DNA of 64,000 bases from RYN-428 sp035551995 (GTDB lineage: Bacteria > Planctomycetota > Phycisphaerae > Tepidisphaerales > Tepidisphaeraceae). Shown in pieces: positions 42,971 through 51,281 of this stretch (position 1 is its first letter; every line of letters starts with the position of its first letter). Made by a program: the position numbers and the translations under genes. The notes below the pieces were generated by a model. That model searched no databases. It was not told the DNA's origin and saw only the letters and a program-made list of their open reading frames with translations. The stretch covers positions 62,001-126,000 of the forward strand of contig DASZME010000086.1 of assembly GCA_035551995.1 (NCBI GenBank), given 5' to 3'.

Positions 42971-44092
42971 ATGTCCAAAATTCGACTCGCGATCGCCGGT
43001 GTGGGAAATTGTGCCAGTTCGCTGGTTCAAGGCATCTATTATTACGCGCAACAGCCCGACGCCGTCGGCTTAATGCACGAAACCATCGGCGGATGGCGAA
43101 TCGACGATGTCGAGGTGGTCGCCGCCTTTGACATCGATGTTCGCAAGGTCGGCCGCCCGCTTGAAGAAGCGCTATTTGCCCCGCCGAATAACACCAAACA
43201 ATTCTTCCGCAACATCCCCCGCACCGGCGTTACCGTGCAGATGGGCCAGATTCTCGATGGGGTGGCGCCGCACATGGCCAGCTATCCGCCGGCATTGCGA
43301 TTCGAGCCCTCGGGCGCGACGCCGGTCGATGTCGCCCGCACGCTCCGAGAAACCGGCGCCGAAATTCTCGTCAACTATCTTCCCGTCGGCTCTGAACTCG
43401 CCACCCAGTTTTACGCCGAGGCGTGCCTGAAAGCCGGCGTGTCGCTGATCAACTGCATCCCCGTCTTCATTGTTTCCGATCCGACGTGGGCCGACCGTTT
43501 TACGCGGGCCGGCATCCCCTGCATCGGCGACGACGTCAAGGCCCAGGTCGGCGCCACCATCACCCATCGCACCCTCGCCCGTCTCTTTGACGATCGCGGC
43601 GTGAAGATCGATTGCACCTATCAGCTCAACACCGGCGGCAACACCGATTTTCTAAACATGCTCAGCCGGGACCGATTGGCGAGCAAAAAAATCAGCAAGA
43701 CCGAGGCCGTGCAATGCCAGCTTGACGTCCCGCTCGATCCCGATCGCATCCACGTCGGCCCCAGCGATTTCGTTCAGTTTCAAAAAGACAACAAGGTTTG
43801 TTTTCTGCGAATCCAGGGGATCGGATTCGGTGGCGTGCCGATGGATCTCGAACTTCGCCTGAGCGTTGAAGACTCGCCGAATTCCGCCGGGGTGGTCGCT
43901 GACGCCATTCGCTGTTGCAAACTCGCCCGCGACGCCGGCATGTCCGGTCCGATCGAATCCGTCGCGGCATGGTGCATGAAGCATCCACCGACACAGATGT
44001 TCGACCATGACGCGCGTCTGGCTTTCGAGGAATTTGTGACCGATGCGGTATCGCGGGCGCGACCGCGGGAAGTGGCGCGAAGCGGATCGTAG
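42971..44092 (+). CDS. ino1: Inositol-3-phosphate synthase
   Basis: 373 residues from the ATG at 42971 (an in-frame ATG at 42938 adds 11 residues). It converts glucose-6-phosphate to 1D-myo-inositol-3-phosphate with NAD as recycled cofactor. IAGVGNCASSLVQGI is the NAD site, with the actinobacterial/archaeal-type GVGN motif. FDIDVRKVG, NYLPVGSE, DDVKAQVGATITHR, and YQLNTGGNTDFLNM are the conserved active-site segments, including lysines and aspartates of the catalytic pocket. The length is that of the short actinobacterial form. It supplies inositol for phosphatidylinositol, inositol phosphates or compatible solutes; no downstream gene in the window shows which. Confidence 0.94.
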   Translation: MSKIRLAIAGVGNCASSLVQGIYYYAQQPDAVGLMHETIGGWRIDDVEVVAAFDIDVRKVGRPLEEALFAPPNNTKQFFRNIPRTGVTVQMGQILDGVAPHMASYPPALRFEPSGATPVDVARTLRETGAEILVNYLPVGSELATQFYAEACLKAGVSLINCIPVFIVSDPTWADRFTRAGIPCIGDDVKAQVGATITHRTLARLFDDRGVKIDCTYQLNTGGNTDFLNMLSRDRLASKKISKTEAVQCQLDVPLDPDRIHVGPSDFVQFQKDNKVCFLRIQGIGFGGVPMDLELRLSVEDSPNSAGVVADAIRCCKLARDAGMSGPIESVAAWCMKHPPTQMFDHDARLAFEEFVTDAVSRARPREVARSGS

Positions 44093-44297
44093 ACGAGAAA
44101 ACACAGCTGGGACGATTCGAAAAAGTTGTCAATGATGATTAACGTCATCACCGATCATCTTCACGACAAACCCTCATTTCCTTCCTTTCGCGGGGATATC
44201 GTCGCCGACCCGTCTATTCAGCCTCGAACGCCCGAACTTTCTGAAGGCATTCGTCTAGCGGATTGCTTTTTGGAAGGTTCTTTGAGGCATGGCGTCA

Positions 44298-45836
44298 CTA
44301 CCGTTCGCTCATGAAAACGTGCCAATATCTCCGCGGATCCCGCGGGTTTGATCTGGCCTCCTTCGGCATTTCGAGATTGTCCTCGGCGATCTTCGGCACG
44401 TCCACCTCGATCCATCCCGCTGTACGAATTTCATCTAATTCCACCGCAAGTTCGGTGCACGCGTTTTTGCTGCCGAAGATTGGGTCCCAGATCAAAATCG
44501 TGTCGGCGGGGCGCGCACGGACGGATTGCTTGCCCCAGGCTTGAACATTTGGAGAGCCGTACGGATTGACGCCGAGGAAGTAGTAAACGCCGGGATGGCT
44601 CGACATAATTCTTGGATGATCGCCGCGAAGGGGGCTTGCGCGATACCAGGCGACCATGGAGCGGGCGGTTCGCCAGTCATGCCAGAAGGAGACGGGAACC
44701 GCGGGCGTCGCGATGTTTGCGGCGATCGGCGGAAGCAGCACCGCCGCCCCGGCCCAGCCGATGCAATGGCGCCAATTCAGACGACGGAAAATCCATTCCC
44801 ATCCCCGAGCCGAGAGAACGCCCCAGAAAGGCGCGACGACAAGAAGATAGCGCGCTTCGCCGGAACTGGCCATTTTGCCGAGCCAAAACAACAGGCTATG
44901 GACGACCAGAACAAACAGCGGAACGGCGCCGGTGAGGAATTGACATATCAGCGGATGCGACGCGACAGGCCCGGCCGGCGCTTCCCCGTCACTATCCGTT
45001 CCCCGCATCAACAGGCGAATCGCAAAAAGACTTCTCCCCCATCCCACCAGCATGGCGGGCAACACAAACGGCGAAATAACCACCGGCAACAATACGACAA
45101 ACGTGATCAGATACCCGCTGGCGTACATGCTGGTCCCCGCGTAGGGCCAGCTCGCCTTCAACCAGCCCCACCACGGAAGCGCCCGATCCGACATCAACCA
45201 TCCCGCCACGTCCCACAGAATCACCGGAATCGGCAAAATAAGCACCCACAGCCATTTTCGATAGATCAGCAGCGCGGCCAGCATCAGCGCAACAATTCCG
45301 AAGCCCTCCGGCCGAGCCAGCGGCGACCATGACACCAGCAGCGCGGCTAGGGCAAATCGTTCCTTCTGCCACGCGAGAAACGCCGACCCAATCAGCAGCG
45401 CAAACGGCAACTCCGTCATCTCCGCGAATGAATGCAGAAACAACATCGGCTGACCCAGCGTAAAAATCAGTGCCAGCGCCGGCGTCGCCAGGCCCTGTCC
45501 CCGCGCGATCCAGTAGCTCACGCAACCGCATCCGATGGCCACCAGCATCGAGACGACACGAATGGCCTCTCGATCGCCGAGCCATGCGGGGCCGGCGTAT
45601 AACGCCGTCACCAGTGGGCGGTTCCAAACATCAACGAGGTTTTTGGGGTTCGAGAAAGCGTGTCGTGCCGAAAAATAATGAATGCACGCATCCCCCGCGA
45701 TAAAACCCTCGGATCGAATTGCGCAATAACTCGACAAGGCGGCGAACAAAAGAATGGCGCCGACGACAGGCAACGCCGCGCGAGGTACCACGGCCGGATC
45801 ATTCAGGACAATCGAGGGCGCTTCGGCAAGTTGCAT
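44298..45836 (-). CDS. Polytopic membrane protein, GT-C glycosyltransferase-like
   Basis: 512 residues with about ten hydrophobic helices. An acidic motif follows the first helix (SEGFIAGDACIHYFSARH), the position of the catalytic aspartates in GT-C enzymes such as mannosyltransferases. LVTALYAGPA and RPEGFGIVALML are further patterns of this group. The C terminus (about residue 400 onward) is a soluble domain with RARPADTILIWDP. It probably transfers a sugar from a polyprenyl-phosphate donor on the periplasmic face; the role is inferred. A CATAAT box ends 6 nt before the ATG. Confidence 0.72.
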   Translation of the reverse strand: MQLAEAPSIVLNDPAVVPRAALPVVGAILLFAALSSYCAIRSEGFIAGDACIHYFSARHAFSNPKNLVDVWNRPLVTALYAGPAWLGDREAIRVVSMLVAIGCGCVSYWIARGQGLATPALALIFTLGQPMLFLHSFAEMTELPFALLIGSAFLAWQKERFALAALLVSWSPLARPEGFGIVALMLAALLIYRKWLWVLILPIPVILWDVAGWLMSDRALPWWGWLKASWPYAGTSMYASGYLITFVVLLPVVISPFVLPAMLVGWGRSLFAIRLLMRGTDSDGEAPAGPVASHPLICQFLTGAVPLFVLVVHSLLFWLGKMASSGEARYLLVVAPFWGVLSARGWEWIFRRLNWRHCIGWAGAAVLLPPIAANIATPAVPVSFWHDWRTARSMVAWYRASPLRGDHPRIMSSHPGVYYFLGVNPYGSPNVQAWGKQSVRARPADTILIWDPIFGSKNACTELAVELDEIRTAGWIEVDVPKIAEDNLEMPKEARSNPRDPRRYWHVFMSER

Positions 45837-45842
45837 TTTTCC

Positions 45843-45848
45843 ATTATG
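45843..45848 (-). promoter_or_regulatory. CATAAT -10 box, leaderless-type
   Basis: On the minus strand CATAAT ends 6 nt before the ATG of the GT-C-like gene, with ATGACT as a partial -35 16 bp upstream. The GGAAAA between them could instead act as a weak Shine-Dalgarno sequence. Confidence 0.35.
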
Positions 45849-45894
45849 GAAAAACGCCGGCCAAAGTCATGCCTTCGCGGATTTTTTGACCGCC

Positions 45895-46056
45895 ATGGAG
45901 AAGAAGAAAATCGGGCCATGCGCCCTCGTCTATCACCTGGTCTTCCACGGCCGCTACTCGATAGCCGAGGGAGGAAGCCCTGATTTCATTCATATTTACC
46001 AGAAGGTTTCGAGCGAAAAGCTCCTCGATTCGGCACAGCCCCAACCCTCCCGCTAG
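45895..46056 (+). other. Possible 53-residue reading frame (doubtful)
   Basis: A frame from ATG 45895 reads MEKKKIGPCALVYHL..GGSPDFIHIYQKV and stops at 46056, inside the end of the oppositely transcribed dehydrogenase. Composition is protein-like but there is no ribosome binding site and I recognise no family. It could be a gene remnant. Confidence 0.2.
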
Positions 46057-49000
46057 TCTCGTTTCATTTCCGCCGACGGCGGCATCTTCTCGATCCACTC
46101 CCGCAGCATTTTAACCGCTCGTTCGTCCACGGCCGACGAAGCCAATGGCGGCATCTGACCTGTCCCGCGAACGCTCACGCGATGTAACAGCACAGACGAA
46201 TCAGGACGACCCGGCGCGATAATCCGGGCCGCGGATTTACCGAAAACTTCGTGTTGCGGAATGGCGTCGAATGCCTTGCACTTGATTGGAACCACTCCGT
46301 ATTCGAGATTCAGCAGCGAGTTGCCGCCGCCGGCGTCCACGTGGCAGATCGCGCAGTTGGCGTGAAGGTACGATCGAGCCCGTAGATTGAGGTCGGCGGT
46401 CGTGTCGTAAGGATCAGTCAGGCGTTCCATGTGATCGGGGTCAAACGCCAGCATCGTATTGGCGCCCGCTTTAATTTCGCGCTGGTCTCGGGTGGCGGTC
46501 ATGTACCAGGCCTGATTGCCGGCATCCTGCTCGCTCTTGCCTTGATCGAGCAGCTCTTGCCGCAGATGATCGCGGACGGATCCCATGTAATCGACCCGCA
46601 GCATTCCAAGATGCTCAAGCGTTCGAAGCTGGTTGTCTTTGACGCCATTGGGATAGACGTAATCCCGGTTCATCTGAAGCGTCGTCGGCCCGAGGACGAA
46701 ACCCATCGCCCGGCTATGGCAGGTCATGCACTCGGCGCGGCTGGGAAAATGCCAAACCTGATCGCGCGTTCCATTGGGAGCGGCGGGATCTTTGACCGTG
46801 TAGGTCTTGTCCAGGCCCGCCGCCTCGATCAGCGTGGCGTCAGTCTGCTCCTCGTTCCAGAGATAGGTGTAACCGGCCCACTGGTTTTGCTGCCGGGTCA
46901 TCAGGCGCGTTTCCAGTCTCTTGCGGCTGGCCGGATTGCCGCGCTCCACCTCCAGTTCGAACGTCTTCACCAGCACCGTGCCTTCCGGCAAATTCCAGGC
47001 GCGCGAGCCTGTCACGTCGATATGGCCGTCGCCGGGGATGGCGATATAGCGTTGTTTGAAGGCGCCGTCCGACCAGAGCGGAGCGTTAACGTCGTAGGGG
47101 ATGAGCGACGGGTCGGGCTTGTTGTTTTCGGTCGAGATAAACAAACCCGTTTCGCTGAGTAGTCGCGGAAAGTTGGCGGCCGACGATTTCTCCGCGTTGG
47201 GAACGATTTTATAGATGGCGGCGCCGCCCTGATCCATCACGAGGATATCGCCGTCTTTCGTTTCGCGGAAGCCGGCGATTTGCAGCGTCGTCCGGGCAAG
47301 CTCCTTATGCCAGGTGGCATGCAGATGGTCGGCGCTTTTGACGCCCCAGATACGCCCGGTGGACCAGTCGCCGTAGATGAAGGCGCCGTCCAGATCGGGA
47401 AATTTATCGCCCCGGTAGACGATGCCGCCGGTCAGCGAACGCATCTCCGAATGCGGATGCTCGGCGATCGGAAACGTGATCGGCGTCGGCGCGGGCTTTC
47501 GCAACGGCTGAAACGGATGGCTCCCTTCTACCCGGCTCCATCCATAGTTTTCGCCTTTATGCACGAGATACACCGCTTCCCACAAATCCTGCCCGTTCTG
47601 ACCGACCCACAGATCGCCGGTCTTGCGGTCGAAAGCCAGCCGCCACGGATTGCGAAAGCCATAGGCCCATGCGGTCGGTTCGAAGCCGGGCGTGTCGATC
47701 CAGGGATTATCTTTGGGGATCGAATACGGCTTACCGCCGTCCGGATGATCGACGTCGATGCGGATCATCTTTGACGTCAGTTCGCCGGTCTTTTGACCGC
47801 GATCGTTGGCGTCGGAATCGGATGAGCCATCACCGGAGGCGTGATAGAGATAGCCGTCGGGACCAAAGCCAAGATCACCGCCGTTGTGGCCGTTGGAATC
47901 CCACTCGAGATAGATTAGTTCGGAATTCGGGATGATTCGATACGGCGGCTTGCGATCCACCGTAAATCGCGAAATCCGATTCTGCTTATTCTTGGCCTCC
48001 ACGGGCCCGTTGCTGATGATGTAGAGATAGCCGTTGTGGACGTAGTCAGGGTGGAGCGTCATGCCATAGGCAAGCCGATCCATTTTCAACAGCTCTTGCG
48101 TTTCGGAGACGTCGGGCGAATTTTTGAAGCGTGAAAGTCTGGCCGGCCCATTCCAATTTCCCAGGTGCTGAAGAAGCAGATCGGTATCGGCGCCCGGCTC
48201 TTCAATCACCGCCAGAGGCTGGCGAACATGCAGATCGGGAAATGCCTTGGCCACCGTAAAGGGCAACGGTGCGTCGGGCGAGCCGATCACTTTGGACGTT
48301 GTCCATGGGACGCGCGTCGAGACGCCGTACGCCCGGCCATCTTCGGCCGACGGCGCCGTGGTTGGGCCGCCGGCGTCGGGGCGGACGAATTTCAGCCGCG
48401 CGTAATCTTCGTAGTGATGAAAATTCGGAATGCTCAGCGGAGCGCACGTCGATAATTCGGGGCTTTCGACGCCGACCGAAATATTTACCCGGCAAGCCGC
48501 AAATTTCCACGTTTCCCCGACGATCGGCCGGCCCCCGGAATAGGCGAAATCGCGCCAGGGGATTCGGCCTTCGACCGCCCAGCCCTGATCCTTGTCCTGC
48601 CAGTGATTGAGTGTGCCGTGCAAGGTGACGGCGGTTTTCATGTCGATCTTGGTTTCCTTGCCGAAGCGCGGATATCCGCCGCCGTTGCGGGCGGGAAGAA
48701 ACATCTCCATCGCCGCGTTGTTGGCGTTGACCTCAAACTCGTAATACCCGCCCTTGCTGTCGTCCGGCTTAAAAAACAGTTCAAAAGCGTCGTCATTCCA
48801 GATCGTTCCGTCGTGGTCGGTCACAAGCGAGAACAGATCGCTGTCTTCCATCTCGGCGCGGTAGTACAGATATTCACGATCCCACAGCAGCCGAGCCTTG
48901 GTGGCTTCGACCGGTTTGCGATCTTTTCCCTTTTTCCACGGCATTAAAAAATGATCGATGACCTGCGCATGTCTCCACGCCGGCGCGTCGCCGCGGCCAT

Positions 49001-49247
49001 TGATCGCGATCGGCTGATCGGTCCAGCGGCATTCAAATTCGACAGGCGCCGCCGCCGGGGCCCGCGCAGTTGAATCCGGATCGACAACGGCGGCCATCGG
49101 CGCCCGCTGAGCGCCCGGCCGCGTGGCCGAAGTCGAAACGGTCGCGTGCGACTGCTGATGATTGCACGACGACAACACTCCCATGGCCGCGATCAGCATA
49201 CACGCGGCGGCCGCCGACGCCTTTGACCAATTCAAACCAATGTTCAT
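46053..49247 (-). CDS. Lipoprotein PQQ-type sugar dehydrogenase with CBM9-like and diheme-type domains
   Basis: 1064 residues from the ATG at 49247 (GAGGG 8 nt upstream). A lipoprotein signal ends LSSC (about residue 27). Residues about 45-270 are a CBM9/DOMON-like module (ARLLWDREYLYYRAEMEDSD and DAFELFF motifs). Residues about 380-625 are a six-bladed PQQ-dependent glucose/sorbosone dehydrogenase-like propeller (GDLGFGPDGYLYHASGDG, AYGFRNPWRLAFD, GENYGW). The C-terminal part holds two CxxCH motifs, CMTCH (about 836) and CAICH (about 961), expected to bind covalent heme c. Oxidation of a surface carbohydrate with electrons passed to the fused hemes is a reasonable inference. The fusion of lectin-like, dehydrogenase and cytochrome parts is typical of planctomycete and verrucomicrobial proteins. 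Confidence 0.85.
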   Translation of the reverse strand: MNIGLNWSKASAAAACMLIAAMGVLSSCNHQQSHATVSTSATRPGAQRAPMAAVVDPDSTARAPAAAPVEFECRWTDQPIAINGRGDAPAWRHAQVIDHFLMPWKKGKDRKPVEATKARLLWDREYLYYRAEMEDSDLFSLVTDHDGTIWNDDAFELFFKPDDSKGGYYEFEVNANNAAMEMFLPARNGGGYPRFGKETKIDMKTAVTLHGTLNHWQDKDQGWAVEGRIPWRDFAYSGGRPIVGETWKFAACRVNISVGVESPELSTCAPLSIPNFHHYEDYARLKFVRPDAGGPTTAPSAEDGRAYGVSTRVPWTTSKVIGSPDAPLPFTVAKAFPDLHVRQPLAVIEEPGADTDLLLQHLGNWNGPARLSRFKNSPDVSETQELLKMDRLAYGMTLHPDYVHNGYLYIISNGPVEAKNKQNRISRFTVDRKPPYRIIPNSELIYLEWDSNGHNGGDLGFGPDGYLYHASGDGSSDSDANDRGQKTGELTSKMIRIDVDHPDGGKPYSIPKDNPWIDTPGFEPTAWAYGFRNPWRLAFDRKTGDLWVGQNGQDLWEAVYLVHKGENYGWSRVEGSHPFQPLRKPAPTPITFPIAEHPHSEMRSLTGGIVYRGDKFPDLDGAFIYGDWSTGRIWGVKSADHLHATWHKELARTTLQIAGFRETKDGDILVMDQGGAAIYKIVPNAEKSSAANFPRLLSETGLFISTENNKPDPSLIPYDVNAPLWSDGAFKQRYIAIPGDGHIDVTGSRAWNLPEGTVLVKTFELEVERGNPASRKRLETRLMTRQQNQWAGYTYLWNEEQTDATLIEAAGLDKTYTVKDPAAPNGTRDQVWHFPSRAECMTCHSRAMGFVLGPTTLQMNRDYVYPNGVKDNQLRTLEHLGMLRVDYMGSVRDHLRQELLDQGKSEQDAGNQAWYMTATRDQREIKAGANTMLAFDPDHMERLTDPYDTTADLNLRARSYLHANCAICHVDAGGGNSLLNLEYGVVPIKCKAFDAIPQHEVFGKSAARIIAPGRPDSSVLLHRVSVRGTGQMPPLASSAVDERAVKMLREWIEKMPPSAEMKRD

Positions 49248-49390
49248 TGTTGTCACCCTCGACTGGCTCTTGACCCCGTTTCTCCGCGGCGATCTTTGGG
49301 CGCCGGCGCCGGATGTAATTTCGCCCGCGCGAAATCGAAACGCTTTGGTGTAGCGTGTCTTATGTTGGCGTCGCGAACTTGGATTGCCGA

Positions 49391-49420
49391 ACGCGCCCCG
49401 CGAGCGGGGCCGCTAAACGG
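49391..49420. repeat. Dispersed palindromic repeat, family A copy 4
   Basis: CGCCCCGCGAGCGGGGC followed by CGCTAAACGG, matching the copies at 20684-20717 and 42715-42835. It lies between the large dehydrogenase and RidA-like genes. Confidence 0.7.
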
Positions 49421-49450
49421 AAAACGCGTTAGCAAATTCCCCGGGGAGCT

Positions 49451-49915
49451 TTAATATTTCAGTTTGACGATCGCCTCGACCTCCACGCTGGCGCCCAGCG
49501 GGAGCGCCGCCATTCCGACGGCGCTTCGGGCGTGCCAGCCGTTGTCGCCGAAGACATCCACGAGGAGTTGAGAGGCGCCATTGATGACAAGATGTTGCTG
49601 GGTAAAATCCGGATCGCTGTTGACGAATCCGGTCAGCTTCAAGATTCGATCGACCCTTTCCAGCGATCCAAGTTCCTGACGGAGGAGCCGTAATATGTTC
49701 GCCGCGCACAAAGCGGCCGCCTTTTGCGCCTCGGCCAGGGGCGTCACGGAAGGAACCTTGCCCTTATAAGCAAGATTTTTGTCGCCGTCGAACGGTACGC
49801 AGCCCGAGACGTAGGCGGTCGTGCCGTCGATCACGACGGGCTTGTAAATGGCGCCGCGCGAAAGCGTTTTGGCCAGCGAATATCCGAGCGATTCCAGTTT
49901 CTCATCGGGGGTCAT
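49451..49915 (-). CDS. RidA/YjgF-family protein
   Basis: 154 residues. AGGAG lies 6 nt before the ATG. The YjgF/UK114 fold is recognised by TAYVSGCVPFDG, LAEAQKAAALCAANILRLL, RILKLTGFVNSDPDF and the C-terminal ARSAVGMAALPLGASVEVEAIV. RidA deaminates reactive 2-aminoacrylate and related enamines. It is longer than E. coli RidA (about 128 aa) and belongs with the YjgF-like-2 group, whose activity is less certain. The arginine expected near the C terminus for imine hydrolysis (here SAVGMA preceded by R) is present. Confidence 0.92.
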   Translation of the reverse strand: MTPDEKLESLGYSLAKTLSRGAIYKPVVIDGTTAYVSGCVPFDGDKNLAYKGKVPSVTPLAEAQKAAALCAANILRLLRQELGSLERVDRILKLTGFVNSDPDFTQQHLVINGASQLLVDVFGDNGWHARSAVGMAALPLGASVEVEAIVKLKY

Positions 49916-49935
49916 GTCGGCTCCTGCAACAATGG

Positions 49936-49994
49936 AATGGATAATGGATAACGGGGAGCATTCATTGTCGAATATCCATTGTCAATTATCCATT
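49936..49994. repeat. Small inverted repeat between two genes
   Basis: AATGGATAATGGATA (49936-49950) is inverted in TATCCATTGTCAATTATCCATT (49973-49994). It spans most of the gap between the dipeptidase and RidA genes and could be a weak terminator stem or a small dispersed repeat. Confidence 0.5.
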
Positions 49995-51075
49995 ACCCAA
50001 GCGCTTCTCGAAAAAACCGCAGCCAGTTGCCGTGGAAAATCAAATCGATGTCGGCGTCGGCGTAATCGCGGGCGGACAGAATGTCGGCAAGCTTCTGCAA
50101 GTCGGAAATCTTGTTCAGGTCTCGTGGGGTTTGCTCGAAACCAAAACCGCCGTCAAGATCGCTGCCGATGGCGGAATGATTCACGCTCCCGGCCAGTTGA
50201 CAGACGTGGTCGATATGATCGGCCACGTCGCTCAGACCGACGACGTCCGGCTTGGTTTGGCCGCGAATCCAATTGGGGTAGAGCATCCATGCGTCAAGCG
50301 CCGCGCCGATGACGGCGCCGCGCTGGATCAGGCGCTTGATTTGATCGTCGGCCAGTTGGCGATCGCTGGGAACCAGCGCGCGGCAGTTGTGATGGCTCGC
50401 GAGCACGCGGCCGCCGAAGAGGGTAAGCGCTTCGTCCATGCTCTGATCGCACAGGTGCGTGACGTCGAGAATCATGCCGACGCGCTCGAATTCCTTGAGG
50501 AGCGCGGGGGCGTCGGGGCTGAGGGGGCCGACGACGTGGGTGCCGTATCCGTAGTGGCCCCGGCCATAATGGACCGGGCCGACCGCGCGGAGCCCCAGGT
50601 CCCACCACGCCTGCACCTGCGCCGGAGAGACGATGGGATCGGCGCCCTCCATGCTGAGAATGACGCCGAGCGGAGTCGAAGAATCCCGCGACCCTTTTTG
50701 CCAGTGGGCGTCGAGATCGCGCGCGGTTCGGATAAATCGAAGAACGCCCTGTTGTTCAAGCTCCTGATAATACGCAAGCTGTCCGCGCGCGATGGCGTGT
50801 GCGTGAGTCTGATTGACGTAATCGAGATCGGTTCGTTTGTAGCCGTCTTTCTTGGGTTGATCGGGTCCGCCGCGCGCGAGGAGGGTGGCCACCGCGACTC
50901 GAACCCCGGCGCGACGAAGTTCGGGAAAGGTCAGCGTGTTGCGGGATCGGCCGCGCTCGTCGGTCATCCGTTCCTCGCGAGCGCGGACGGCATCCACCTC
51001 AAGCGTCAGATCCCGATTGAAATAAAGAGCGCTCCATGCGAGATCGAGATGGGCATCGATAATAGGTCGCAACAT
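49993..51075 (-). CDS. Membrane dipeptidase-like M19 family protein
   Basis: 360 residues. M19 zinc-binding signatures are visible: IIDAHLDLAW near the N terminus (HxD metal ligands), the bridging glutamate in LSMEGADP, ILDVTHLCDQSMDEAL with a histidine, ASHHNCRAL with a second histidine, and IGSDLDGGFG with the aspartate. The family (renal-dipeptidase type) hydrolyses dipeptides, including D-amino-acid-containing ones. No signal peptide is seen, so it may be cytoplasmic despite the family name. RidA follows on the same strand with the inverted repeat between; the pair could be functionally linked in amino-acid metabolism. Confidence 0.92.
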   Translation of the reverse strand: MLRPIIDAHLDLAWSALYFNRDLTLEVDAVRAREERMTDERGRSRNTLTFPELRRAGVRVAVATLLARGGPDQPKKDGYKRTDLDYVNQTHAHAIARGQLAYYQELEQQGVLRFIRTARDLDAHWQKGSRDSSTPLGVILSMEGADPIVSPAQVQAWWDLGLRAVGPVHYGRGHYGYGTHVVGPLSPDAPALLKEFERVGMILDVTHLCDQSMDEALTLFGGRVLASHHNCRALVPSDRQLADDQIKRLIQRGAVIGAALDAWMLYPNWIRGQTKPDVVGLSDVADHIDHVCQLAGSVNHSAIGSDLDGGFGFEQTPRDLNKISDLQKLADILSARDYADADIDLIFHGNWLRFFREALG

Positions 51076-51128
51076 GAAATATAATCCGAATCGCCATCGC
51101 CGGCGGCAAGATCGTTCCTTCGGCGCCC

Positions 51129-51265
51129 GCTCCCTTCCAGGGAGAGGGCTGGGGTGAGAGTGAAACGTTCACCGCCGGCAATCGTCACTTTCCGAAAATT
51201 TCCACGCCGGTCATTGCGAATTGAGCCGCTCGCTCTCAGCGCCCTCTCCCTCAATGGGAGAGGGG
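51129..51265. repeat. Palindromic repeat pair, family B copy 2
   Basis: CTCCCTTCCAGGGAGAGGG at the left and CCCTCTCCCTCAATGGGAG at the right face each other across about 95 bp. Both share the GGGAGAGGG core with the element at 32336-32462. It lies between the dipeptidase and the giant dehydrogenase genes. Confidence 0.6.
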
Positions 51266-51281
51266 CTGGAAAACGCCGCTC

